Part shown: piece by piece, positions 37,817 to 46,579 of the stretch
Numbering within the stretch: position 1 is the stretch's first letter
Layout of the letters: the number at the start of each line of letters is the position of its first letter
Source: CAVXFS01 sp963761115
Lineage (GTDB): Bacteria > Pseudomonadota > Gammaproteobacteria > Burkholderiales > Gallionellaceae
Direction: 5' to 3'
DNA: 64,000 nt
Assembly: GCA_963761115.1 (NCBI GenBank)
Contig: CAVXFS010000003.1
Span: 620,001 to 684,000, forward strand
Notes under the pieces: generated by a model
The model's input: only the letters and a program-made list of their open reading frames with translations
Told to the model about the DNA's origin: nothing
The model's database searches: none
Position numbers and translations under genes: made by a program

Positions 37817-37851
37817 GCCGTTCATCGGAAAATGATTTACCGATGAACGGC
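37817..37851 (+). terminator. Hairpin after the 24-heme cytochrome
   Basis: GCCGTTCATCGG (37817-37828) pairs perfectly with CCGATGAACGGC (37840-37851), two bases after the stop codon. The tail is TCTTGAATC with no T run, so Rho independence is not certain. Confidence 0.6.
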
Positions 37852-38005
37852 TCTTGAATCGCACCTCCTTAGCCATTACAGTGCGCGCAATTTACCGGTC
37901 CCCAGCAATAAGCCTGTTGAATTGAACGGTGTCCAAGGTGACACGGTATTGAGGTGACTTGGCTGGAAATCCGCAAACTGGCTATATTCAAGGAGTGGTT
38001 ATTAA

Positions 38006-39238
38006 ATGCATACAAGCAAAATCCAGGTCGGTTATGTCGCGTTGTTCATGGTGGCGCTGCTGTTTACCGCTTGCGGCGGAGGCGGAGGCGGAGGGGGAGG
38101 GGGAGGGGGAGGGGGAGGGACGACATCCGGAACCACCACGGTGCTGTCTGCCTATGTGGCGAATAGCGGCGACGGCACAATTTCACAGTACACCATCAAC
38201 CCGACGACCGGCGCACTGACGCCCAAGAGTACAGCAACGATTTGTTCGATGATCGTATCCAATCTATGTAATGCAAATTCGATTCCCACTTCGGTCGTAA
38301 TTGATCCCACCAGCAAATATGCCTATGTGGCAAACAGCCTTGACCAGGTTATTTCACAATTCACTATCGGAGCAGGAGGTGTACTGCAAAGGATGAACCC
38401 GCCGACAGTTCAGTCAGGTTCATCTGGGTCTGGCCCGACTTCGATCGCGATCGCCCCAAACGGGAAATACGCTTACGCGGCAAACAGCGCGACCCACGAA
38501 GTCGCGCAATTCACTATCGGTCCAGGAGGTGGGCTGCTGCCAATAGGCAGTCCAATTTCTTTAGGGACTGCCGGTACTCCAGGACCCGTTGCAATCACTG
38601 TCGATCCGACCGGCAATTATGTTTATGTGGTAGATCGGGGTAGCAATTTGATCGAGCAGTTCAACATCGGCGCCAACGGCGCATTAAGTCCGATGGGCAC
38701 ACCGACTGTTGCAACCGGGACAGACACATTCCCAATTTCCATCGCCGTTGCCCCTTCCGGCAATTTTGCCTATGTTGTCAATTATGGCAATGGCATCGCT
38801 GGTGCCTCAGGTGTTCAAAGCACCATTACGAAATACAGCATAGCGGTTGGTGGTTTGACGTCACCGGTAGCATTTACAAGTACCTTACTTATAAATGCTA
38901 CCTCAATCGCTATCGATCCTTCCGGTTTGCACGCCTATGCGGCGAATGGCAGCGGTGTTTATCAATACGACATTGACAGTACGACTGGCGCGCTGACTGA
39001 CATTGCTGCAACCCCACCCGTGCCCCCGACAATTGTTACTGGGGGTACCAGCCAACAATCTGTCACTATTGATGCGTCAGGCAAGTTTCTTTATGTGGCA
39101 AACCAATACGGCACCACTGTTCCAAATGGCAGTGTTTCGCAATTCAGTATTGGCACCGGTGGAGTGTTGTCCGCACCGGCAGAGACGGTGGCCGGTGCGC
39201 AGGCATATTCCGTCACCACCGCTGTCTCGATTAAGTAA
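38006..39238 (+). CDS. Lipoprotein beta-propeller (lactonase/YncE-like) with poly-Gly linker
   Basis: 410 residues. Lipobox LFTAC (Cys about 23) is followed at once by 15 glycines, then six or seven repeats of about 50 residues carrying YAYVANSGDGTISQYTI-type blades with GALTP turns, as in the 7-bladed PGL/YncE fold. Probably an outer- or inner-membrane lipoprotein facing the periplasm or surface. It lies between two multiheme cytochromes, so it may be an accessory or scaffold of the electron conduit. No catalytic motif is obvious. Confidence 0.8.
   Translation: MHTSKIQVGYVALFMVALLFTACGGGGGGGGGGGGGGGTTSGTTTVLSAYVANSGDGTISQYTINPTTGALTPKSTATICSMIVSNLCNANSIPTSVVIDPTSKYAYVANSLDQVISQFTIGAGGVLQRMNPPTVQSGSSGSGPTSIAIAPNGKYAYAANSATHEVAQFTIGPGGGLLPIGSPISLGTAGTPGPVAITVDPTGNYVYVVDRGSNLIEQFNIGANGALSPMGTPTVATGTDTFPISIAVAPSGNFAYVVNYGNGIAGASGVQSTITKYSIAVGGLTSPVAFTSTLLINATSIAIDPSGLHAYAANGSGVYQYDIDSTTGALTDIAATPPVPPTIVTGGTSQQSVTIDASGKFLYVANQYGTTVPNGSVSQFSIGTGGVLSAPAETVAGAQAYSVTTAVSIK
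38075..38119 (+). repeat. Poly-glycine coding tract (GGAGGG-type repeat)
   Basis: 45 bases containing only G, A and C, in 6-base GGCGGA then GGGGGA units, encode 15 glycines after the lipid-anchored cysteine. The later part is nearly pure GGGGGA, able to form a G-quadruplex and to slip in replication; unit changes stay in frame. Confidence 0.85.
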
Positions 39239-39557
39239 TATATCGCTTGTATTCTGATACTGGAAAGTACAAATCCTGAAAACTTATCTAACGTGCCTTT
39301 CAGGTTTTGGTCTGGGTTTTAATTTCAGTGAGCGGGTCGTATGGTTACCGTCTGTCCTGATTTTTCTACCATTCGTCTGTAAATTGATGCCCTTTATCCG
39401 ATTATTTTCTTTCGGATGATTGGCATTGTACTGCCGAGACATTCTGTTACATTTGCCGTGCATATAAGGCAGTTTGCACGTGAGGACCTGATTGTTGGGG
39501 ATTCGAAACTTTGAAGAAAGCCCAGCTCGGATGATTGATGTGTCAAGGAGTGGAAAA
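39239..39557. other. Intergenic region before the 26-heme cytochrome
   Basis: About 320 AT-richer bases. A weak hairpin ATCCGA...TCGGAT lies at 39396-39417. AAGGAG at 39545-39550 is the ribosome site of the next gene. No gene seen. Confidence 0.4.
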
Positions 39558-41930
39558 ATGAAAGACCATATGAGAGGCGTAGGCGTAAACCGGTTGTTTC
39601 ATTTCCCGTTTTCGTCCCGGCAGATCGCGTTGGTGTTCCTGTTCCCGCTGCTGATCATGATGCACTTTGCTTCGGCTGCAACAATCAATCCGTCAGCAAT
39701 CAAGTTCGATCACAGTCGAACCGGATTTCCCCTGACCGGTGCCCATATTCAGGCCCGCTGTGCTTCTTGCCACGTCGACGGCGTGTTCAAGGGAACACCG
39801 CACGATTGCGCAAGTTGTCACGTGGGTGGCAACCATATGGGCGCGGTATTCAAGAACACTACGCACATTCCCACCTTCGACAAATGCGACAAATGTCACC
39901 AGACCAATGCCTGGACGCCGGTGAAAAAGTTTGACCACCTTGGTGTGGCGCCTGGTTCCTGCCAGAACTGCCACAACGGAACAGGTGGTGTAACGGGCAA
40001 GCCCATGGGGCATATTGCCACAACCGCTTCATGCGACAGCTGCCACAAGACAACGAACTGGAAACAGCTGGGAGCTGGCGGTCTACTGCCGGCCAATCAC
40101 CTGCCGACCAACCAGGCCTGTTCGCTGTGCCATAACCAGAGCAGCTTCATTCCCGGGATGATGAGCCACGCCGGCATCATTTCGGGCTGTGCAAGTTGCC
40201 ATAACGGCCAGCATTTTGTCGGGGTCACGCCGGTTAGCATACCGGCCACCCACATACCGACCAGCATGCCTTGCGAGCTTTGCCATTCATCGACCAGTAC
40301 CAATGCGGGTGGATTTTTGATTCCGGGCGCACCAAACAATTCGCCCACCATGATGAACCACGCGGGCATCGTGAATAATTGTGCGCTTTGCCACAGCGGC
40401 CTGATCACCTATGCGGTGGGCGTTAAACCCAAAGCCAAGACAGATGCGCCCACGACACACATGGTCACCAGCTCGGATTGTTCGGCCTGCCACACGTCGA
40501 CGACGACCTTCTTGATGGCCAACCTGACCACGCCGCCGATCGGGCACCTGCCAACCACACAAGTCTGTTCGACCTGCCATCTCAGCAACAACTTTGGGCC
40601 GGGTTCTGGCGTGATGATTCACACGGGCATCGCCGGCAATTGCGCAAGCTGCCACAACGGCCAGGTCTTTACCGGTGTGACGCCGAAAGCCAAACCGGTG
40701 AATCATCTGCCGACCAATATGCCATGCGAGAGCTGCCATTCCCCGAGCAACTTCACAACGTTTTCCGGAACGCTGATGTCGCACACGGGTATCGTCAACG
40801 GTTGCGCAACTTGCCACAATGGTCAGTCTTTTTTCGGCAGTTCGCCGGTACCCAAACCCTCTAACCATCTGCCGACCAATATGCCGTGCGAGACCTGCCA
40901 TTCCACGAGCAACTTCACTTCGTTTTCAGGAACGCTGATGTCGCACACGGGCATCTTCAGTGGTTGCGCGACCTGTCATGGTTTCAACAACGTTGGCATC
41001 GCGTTTTCCGGTGTGACACCGAAGCCGCAGACCATCTCCCCGACCCACACTGCAGCCGGCAACACGCCATGCGAAAGCTGCCACAGTTCGACGACGAGCT
41101 TTGCGATTGCCACGGGGGGAACCAAGCCGGCGAATCACTTGCCGACTACAGCAACATGTTCACTCTGCCATAACGGGGCCAACTATTACCCGGGAATAAT
41201 GAACCACACAGGCATCGCGAGCGGTTGTGCGACTTGCCATAACGGCCAGGTGTTTGCCGGGGTGACGCCGGTGTCAAAGCCGGTCAACCACCTGCCGACT
41301 GCTGCGGCCTGCGAAACCTGCCATACAGCGCCGGTTTCGACTCCGCCGACAGCCGGCGGATTCGTTGGAGGAAAAATGAACCACACCGGCATCGTCAGCG
41401 GCTGCACCAATTGCCACAACGGCCAGGCCTTTGCCGGTATTACGCCAATGGCCAAGCCCGGGACTCATCTTCCGACCAGCATGGCCTGCGAAACCTGCCA
41501 CTCGACGACCAAAACAAGCCCGGGAGGATTTGCCGGTACGCTAATGAACCATACCGGCATCTTCAACAATTGCACGCAATGTCACAACGGCCAGGTATTT
41601 GCCGGAGTGACACCAGTGTCGAAGTCAGCCAAACATATCCCTTATGCGACCACCCTGATCGGTGGCTCAGGCATGCAATGCGAGTTCTGCCACAGCGCAT
41701 CGGTCTTTACTTCTTTCATGACCGGTACTGTGTCGTCAACGACCATGCATAACGGAACCACTGGTGGCGGCGCTTGCTATACCTGTCATCATTCTCCCAA
41801 CCAATGGTCCGCCACCAACATGCAAACAAAGACTCATAATGGAACTTCTGCGTCGAAAGACTGCTCCAGTTCCGGCTGTCACAAGCCGCTGGGGAAAACT
41901 GGAAGTTCCTATACGAATTGGGGTGGGTAA
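39558..41930 (+). CDS. 26-heme large c-type cytochrome (porin-cytochrome unit 1)
   Basis: 790 residues with a signal peptide ending HFASA (about 39). I count 25 CXXCH motifs plus one CX4CH (CSSSGCH) close to the C-terminus. The N-terminus (IKFDHSRTGFPLTGAH, then CASCH) is shared with the cytochrome at 44903. Most of the body alternates NHLPTxxxCExCHS and MxHTGIxxxCAxCHNGQxFxGVTP blocks, about 45 residues per pair of hemes. Ends TNWGG, as does the other cytochrome. With the porin that follows it probably forms an outer-membrane conduit of PCC3 type. ATG 39558 has AAGGAG eight bases upstream. Confidence 0.88.
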   Translation: MKDHMRGVGVNRLFHFPFSSRQIALVFLFPLLIMMHFASAATINPSAIKFDHSRTGFPLTGAHIQARCASCHVDGVFKGTPHDCASCHVGGNHMGAVFKNTTHIPTFDKCDKCHQTNAWTPVKKFDHLGVAPGSCQNCHNGTGGVTGKPMGHIATTASCDSCHKTTNWKQLGAGGLLPANHLPTNQACSLCHNQSSFIPGMMSHAGIISGCASCHNGQHFVGVTPVSIPATHIPTSMPCELCHSSTSTNAGGFLIPGAPNNSPTMMNHAGIVNNCALCHSGLITYAVGVKPKAKTDAPTTHMVTSSDCSACHTSTTTFLMANLTTPPIGHLPTTQVCSTCHLSNNFGPGSGVMIHTGIAGNCASCHNGQVFTGVTPKAKPVNHLPTNMPCESCHSPSNFTTFSGTLMSHTGIVNGCATCHNGQSFFGSSPVPKPSNHLPTNMPCETCHSTSNFTSFSGTLMSHTGIFSGCATCHGFNNVGIAFSGVTPKPQTISPTHTAAGNTPCESCHSSTTSFAIATGGTKPANHLPTTATCSLCHNGANYYPGIMNHTGIASGCATCHNGQVFAGVTPVSKPVNHLPTAAACETCHTAPVSTPPTAGGFVGGKMNHTGIVSGCTNCHNGQAFAGITPMAKPGTHLPTSMACETCHSTTKTSPGGFAGTLMNHTGIFNNCTQCHNGQVFAGVTPVSKSAKHIPYATTLIGGSGMQCEFCHSASVFTSFMTGTVSSTTMHNGTTGGGACYTCHHSPNQWSATNMQTKTHNGTSASKDCSSSGCHKPLGKTGSSYTNWGG

Positions 41931-42259
41931 AATTGCGAATGACCGGATGCAACTGCCCTTGGTCGGCGGCATCCGGTCAGTTCAATGACAATCTTGCTGC
42001 AGGGCGATACCAGCAAAATTCGGACAAGAGGAATTTAATATTGAACATCAGGTTAAAGCCAGCGGCTTTAACCTTACTTTTTTTAAGCGGGCTTGGAAGA
42101 AGGTAATACGGTTCCGTTCTGGTATTGCTGTTAATTCCGGTTCGAGTAGATCTCAGACATAATAATCGGGCCAATACTACGCTGCAGAAATAGCTCTGTC
42201 GGGCATTATGTATGTATTAACGGGTGAGGCACTGGTCCGAATAGAATTTGGAGTAGATA
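41931..42259. other. Intergenic region between cytochrome and porin 1
   Basis: 329 bases with an 11-base inverted repeat (41940-41950 with 41969-41979) and a strong terminator (see 42051-42081). The rest must hold the porin promoter. It ends with GGAG seven bases before a TTG start. Confidence 0.55.
42051..42081 (+). terminator. Rho-independent terminator after the 26-heme cytochrome
   Basis: GGTTAAAGCC-AGC-GGCTTTAACC followed by TTACTTTTTTT: a perfect 10-base stem, 3-base loop and T run. It implies that the cytochrome and the porin are at least partly transcribed separately. Confidence 0.85.
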
Positions 42260-44554
42260 TTGAAAGTTGAAAATTTTTGTCGTGCCACGCCGAATATTGT
42301 CCGCGTAGTATCCATTCTTGTGCTCGCCCTTTCGTTGATGGGTGTTGCGATGAGGTCGGCCCATGCCGGTATTATCGATCACATCGAGATCAGGGAGGCT
42401 GGCAAAGAGGCAGAGATCCGCATCATATTCATTACCCAGATCCAATACCTGCGGCAGGCAGCGCTGAAAAATGGTGATATACGGATTTACTTCAATCTGC
42501 TTGGGATCAGCGCGCTGGACCCTCGTCTGGTCCCGGAAAGCAGGAAATCGGCGCCTTCGGACATTGCCCCACAATTTACCATCACTTATCCCGAGCTCGA
42601 TTCCTCGCTGTCCATCAGTTTTGGCCGGCCGGTCGATTATCATATTCGCATCGGGGGGGATGCGCGCAGTATCAGCATTTTCACTCCCGCGCTCAAGCCC
42701 AAAAGTCAACCTGGTTCCAGACCGATCGCAGGAGCGGTGGTGGGGGCAACGCCGGTACTGGTTCCCCGGATAACGGCACCCACAATTACGCCGTCACTCC
42801 CGGCTTTGGCAGCCTCGCAGCCGGCGGCGACGACACCGCCCGTAGCAGCGGTTAACAACGCATTACCGGCACCGCTCCCGGTAGCGGCGATAGAACTCGA
42901 TGCGCAGCAATTGATCGGCAGCGCCCGCTATGCGCTGCAGAATGACCGGCCCGATATAGCGATCGAACGGTTGAACAATTTGCTGAATCTGCCTCCCAAC
43001 AAGCAATCCCAGGCTGCACAGGAATTGATCGGTGAAGCGCGGGAAATGAACGGCGAATATGACAAGGCGCGTGTGGAGTACCAAGCATACATTGAGCTTT
43101 ATCCGCACGCCAGTGATGTGGAAACGGTCAAGCTGCGGATGGCCAAATTGCCGGCAGTCAACAAGGTGAGGCTGGCGCCGGTACAGGAGCAGGTGGTAAA
43201 CAGGCCCACGGTGGCTGAGGAAAAAATGCAGGTGAGCGGGGGCATTTCCCAATATTATTACAAGGGAATTTCCAATACCGATTCCATTACTGTCAGTGGC
43301 GCGACTTCAACGACATCATCATTGACGCTCCAGGATCAGTCACAGCTGTTTTCCACTTTGGACTTGAGGGGACACAAGCGCAGCGAGACTGCCGACACGC
43401 GCTTGGTGTTCCGCGACAGCTACAACAAGAACTTTTTACCGGGCCAGACGAGCAACAACCGTTTTGATGCGGCCTACATCGAACAGAATGCGCGCGACCA
43501 TAGCTATGCATACCGTCTCGGCCGGCAAAATGGCCTGGGAGCCGGCGTACCCGGCCAATTCGACGGGGCGTGGGGCGGGTATCGCTTCAATCCGACCTGG
43601 CGGGTCGATGCTGTCCTGGGCAAGCCGTTGGAATATTCCAATGGCGGGCTGAGTACCTCTAGCAACAGGGACTTTGCCGGTTTGAGCGTCGATCTCAGCC
43701 CGAGGCCGGAACAGTGGAGCAGCTCCGGCTATTTCATACAACAACGGGCTTCGGGTATCGTGGAACGTCGTGCGCTCGGCGCAGAGGGGCATTATTTTGA
43801 TGCGGGGCGCAATTTGATGGGGCTGTTTGAATACGACACGATTTTCAAGAAAACCGATCTTGCCATGTTCCAGGGAAACTGGACCACGGGAACGAGCACC
43901 AATTTCAATGTACTTGTGGATCACCGCAGATCGCCGCCTCTGCAACTCTCCAATGCATTAATTGGCCAGCCGATACAGTCAGTCGCTGCGCTTCTCCAGT
44001 CCGGCGTATCCATGGATACGATCCTTGCCGACGCAACCGCTTTGAGCCCCATCTCCAATATGTTTGCCATCGGTGTGAACAGCCCATTCAATGCACGCGT
44101 GCGGTTGGGCGGTGATTTTCGCGTCAGCAACATGTCCGGCACCGGGGGCACGAGCACCGGTCAGCCGGGGGCGGTTGGTACCGGGAATACCTATACTTAT
44201 TCTGCTCAGGCAACAGTCAACGGTTTGTTCCGGGATAATGACTTTGGAATGGTAAATGCTTCCTACACCAGCGCCAAAACTTATCACGGACAGTCCCTGG
44301 CCTTTACCCAAGTGGAACCGTTCCGGCAGAACTGGCGGTTTGACGGATTGCTGCTGCTGTACAGCCAGACAGACAATCTGGGTTCAAACCAGACTCAGAT
44401 CAGACCGAGTCTAAAATTGAATTACCGCCTGAACAATTCCGTTAACCTGGAGGGTGAGGGAGGCATTGAACAGACACATATCAAGAGTTCGTTTCAGGAC
44501 GACAAAACGTTTCGCAAATATTTTTACGTCGGCTACCGTTGGGATTTTCAATAA
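42260..44554 (+). CDS. Outer-membrane porin with TPR segment (porin-cytochrome unit 1)
   Basis: 764 residues. Signal peptide to about residue 36 (ending SAHA), a globular AMIN-like N-terminal domain (GIIDHIEIREAGKEAEIRI onward, about 37-145), an Ala/Pro linker, two TPR-like helices (AQQLIGSARYALQ to YDKARVEYQAYIELYP, about 213-290), and a long beta-barrel rich in alternating aromatic/polar strands ending YVGYRWDFQ. It probably houses or contacts the adjacent multiheme cytochrome across the outer membrane. TTG start at 42260, supported by GGAG seven bases upstream. Paralogous to the protein at 46580. Confidence 0.82.
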   Translation: MKVENFCRATPNIVRVVSILVLALSLMGVAMRSAHAGIIDHIEIREAGKEAEIRIIFITQIQYLRQAALKNGDIRIYFNLLGISALDPRLVPESRKSAPSDIAPQFTITYPELDSSLSISFGRPVDYHIRIGGDARSISIFTPALKPKSQPGSRPIAGAVVGATPVLVPRITAPTITPSLPALAASQPAATTPPVAAVNNALPAPLPVAAIELDAQQLIGSARYALQNDRPDIAIERLNNLLNLPPNKQSQAAQELIGEAREMNGEYDKARVEYQAYIELYPHASDVETVKLRMAKLPAVNKVRLAPVQEQVVNRPTVAEEKMQVSGGISQYYYKGISNTDSITVSGATSTTSSLTLQDQSQLFSTLDLRGHKRSETADTRLVFRDSYNKNFLPGQTSNNRFDAAYIEQNARDHSYAYRLGRQNGLGAGVPGQFDGAWGGYRFNPTWRVDAVLGKPLEYSNGGLSTSSNRDFAGLSVDLSPRPEQWSSSGYFIQQRASGIVERRALGAEGHYFDAGRNLMGLFEYDTIFKKTDLAMFQGNWTTGTSTNFNVLVDHRRSPPLQLSNALIGQPIQSVAALLQSGVSMDTILADATALSPISNMFAIGVNSPFNARVRLGGDFRVSNMSGTGGTSTGQPGAVGTGNTYTYSAQATVNGLFRDNDFGMVNASYTSAKTYHGQSLAFTQVEPFRQNWRFDGLLLLYSQTDNLGSNQTQIRPSLKLNYRLNNSVNLEGEGGIEQTHIKSSFQDDKTFRKYFYVGYRWDFQ

Positions 44555-44902
44555 CCTGGCCAAGGTTTCAGGCTAACAGCACATTCTGTCAAACACCCGC
44601 GTAGCGATGGGGTGTTGTCCCGATCAGAGTTTGGCTGAACGCGGATTTTCCTGCCAAGGTCGAATCAAGCCAAATACCCATTGTGAGGAGGTTTCGAGCG
44701 GGCATCCTGTCAAAATGGTTTTCATTGTGTGTAGTAATAGGATCCGGGGCAAAACAACAATGACTAGCCATCTGGTTTTTTAACCTTTCCGTGTATTTTG
44801 TGTGGATTATGCACACAACGCTTATTATTTGTGGTAATATTTCGTTACAAATAAGGCGCTGGTCTTTTTCCTGAGACTTGAAGGCATTGAAGGGGAAGCA
44901 AT
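44555..44902. other. Intergenic region with shared regulatory module
   Basis: 348 bases. A weak stem AACACCC/GGGTGTT lies at 44592-44616. The minus strand of 44589-44700 carries a possible AraC-type HTH remnant (SAFSQTLIGTTPHRY). The operator and conserved box at 44799-44854 are listed separately. Confidence 0.45.
44799..44854 (+). promoter_or_regulatory. Operator plus conserved box upstream of the 19-heme cytochrome
   Basis: TGTGTG-N7-CACACA (44799-44817), then TTTGTGGTAATATTTCGTTA at 44828-44847. A nearly identical arrangement precedes the DUF6502 gene at 49088-49171 (TGTG palindromes, then TTTGTGGTATGCTTCGTTTA). The spacing and order suggest one transcription factor and one promoter type for both genes. 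Confidence 0.6.
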
Positions 44903-46424
44903 ATGAACGAACATCAGAATGAAGCCAAATTATCTTATGGTTGGCACAAGCCGCGCTGGATCGGGCTATTGGTTATATTGCCGATACTTGCCATAACCCA
45001 TTTCGCTTTTGCACAGACAACTGTTCCTGGCACGATCAAATTCAATCATATCCAGACCGGGTTTAACCTGACCGGTGCACACGTTCAGGCAAGGTGCGAA
45101 TCCTGCCATATTCAGGGTGTGTTCAGAGGAACACCTCGCGATTGCGCAACTTGCCACATGCAGGGTAACCGCATGGGAGCATCGGCAAAGCCGATGCGGC
45201 ATATTCCAACCGCAGCACCTTGCGACAGTTGTCATCGCACCACAGGCTGGACGCCGGCTTCATTTAGTCATGCGGGTATTTCCCCTGGCGCATGCCTGAG
45301 TTGCCACAACGGTACGATATCGACGGGCAAGCCGAACGGCCATGTTCTCACAACGGCCTCCTGCGACAGCTGCCACCGCACCACGGCATGGACCCCTGCG
45401 GGATTCAACCACACTGGCGTGGTGCCGGGCACCTGCACGACCTGCCATAACGGCACCACGGCAACGGGCAAGTCGAGCGGCCATGTTCTCACAACGCTTT
45501 CCTGCGACAGCTGCCACCGTACCACGACCTGGCTGGGCGCCGCCTTCAACCACACTGGCGTGGTGCCGGGTACCTGCACGTACCTGCCATAACGGCACCA
45601 CGGCAACGGGCAAGTCGAGCGGCCATGTTCTCACAACGCTTTCCTGCGATGATTGCCACCGCACCACAGCATGGACTCCTGCGGGATTCAACCACACCGG
45701 TGTCGTGCCGGGCACCTGCACTACCTGCCACAACGGCACAACGGCAACGGGCAAGTCGAGCGGCCATATTCTCACAACGGCCTCTTGCGACAGTTGCCAC
45801 CGCACCACGGCATGGACTCCGACGAGCTTCAACCACACCGGTGTCGTGCCGGGCACCTGCACTACCTGCCACAACGGCACCACGGCAACGGGCAAGTCGA
45901 GCGGGCACATCGTCACTTCCGATTCCTGCGATGCTTGCCATACCACCACGACCTGGCTGGGCGCGGCCTTCAACCACACCGGTGTTGCGCCGGGTACCTG
46001 CACTACCTGCCACAACGGCACAACGGCAACGGGCAAGTCGAGCGGACACATCGTCACTTCCGCTTCATGCGATAGCTGCCATACGACCACGACCTGGCTG
46101 GGTGCGAGCTTCAACCATGCGGGCGTGGTGCCGGGCACCTGCGCTACCTGCCACAACGGCACAACGGCAAAGGGCATGAGTGGTGGGAATCCAAGCAGAT
46201 ATCCTTTGAACAGCGGGCAACATGTGTCAACGTCATGGTGGCCGTCATGCGATAGCTGCCACAAGTCGACAACAAGTTTTGCCAACGCAAGAGTGCATCA
46301 ATCGGTGCTTGTTCCGAAAGGCTCCTGCACCAGCTGTCACTACAGGAAATCCCATAAAAACAGCGGAGCGCAATCGTGCGACAACTGCCACGAACATCAA
46401 TCCACCAGCAATTGGGGCGGCTGA
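44903..46424 (+). CDS. 19-heme c-type cytochrome (porin-cytochrome unit 2), one frameshift
   Basis: About 507 residues when corrected. Signal peptide ending FAFAQ (about 38), the IKFNHIQTGFNLTGAH N-terminus shared with the 26-heme protein, and 19 CXXCH motifs by count. Most of the protein is a 47-residue repeat (CDSCHRTTAWTPAGFNHTGV, then VPGTCTTCHNGTTATGKSSG) encoded by nearly identical 141-bp DNA units. An extra T near 45580, inside a repeat, breaks the frame. Ends STSNWGG. Preceded by the shared operator; a hairpin and the second porin follow. Confidence 0.87.
45214..46170 (+). repeat. 141-bp tandem repeats in the 19-heme cytochrome
   Basis: Near-identical units with period 141 (for example CTGCGACAGCTGCCACCG at 45361 and again at 45502), about six to seven copies. 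Each encodes 47 residues with two heme motifs. DNA similarity is high enough for unequal recombination. Confidence 0.88.
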
Positions 46425-46438
46425 TAAGTCGGCTAAGC

Positions 46439-46474
46439 GGTTCCTTCATTCTTCTGTCCGGGAATGAAGGAACC
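46439..46474 (+). terminator. Hairpin between cytochrome and porin 2
   Basis: GGTTCCTTCATTC (46439-46451) pairs with GAATGAAGGAACC (46462-46474), 14 bases after the stop codon. No T run follows. Confidence 0.55.
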
Positions 46475-46579
46475 ATCAATCCCGGGTGCGATTCACTTCC
46501 CGTTTGTTCTACTTGATGCTTCATTGCTGTAACGACTTTGCTGTACAAAATTTATGAAAATATTGAAGGCCATTAGCAC

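Noticed and set aside
45214..46170. CRISPR-like array
   Set aside because: The repeats are coding (two CXXCH per unit), adjacent without spacers, and of period 141.
45260..46285. Long minus-strand open frame opposite the 19-heme cytochrome
   Set aside because: It is the antisense of the 141-bp repeats; repeated units keep any open frame open. No real protein features.
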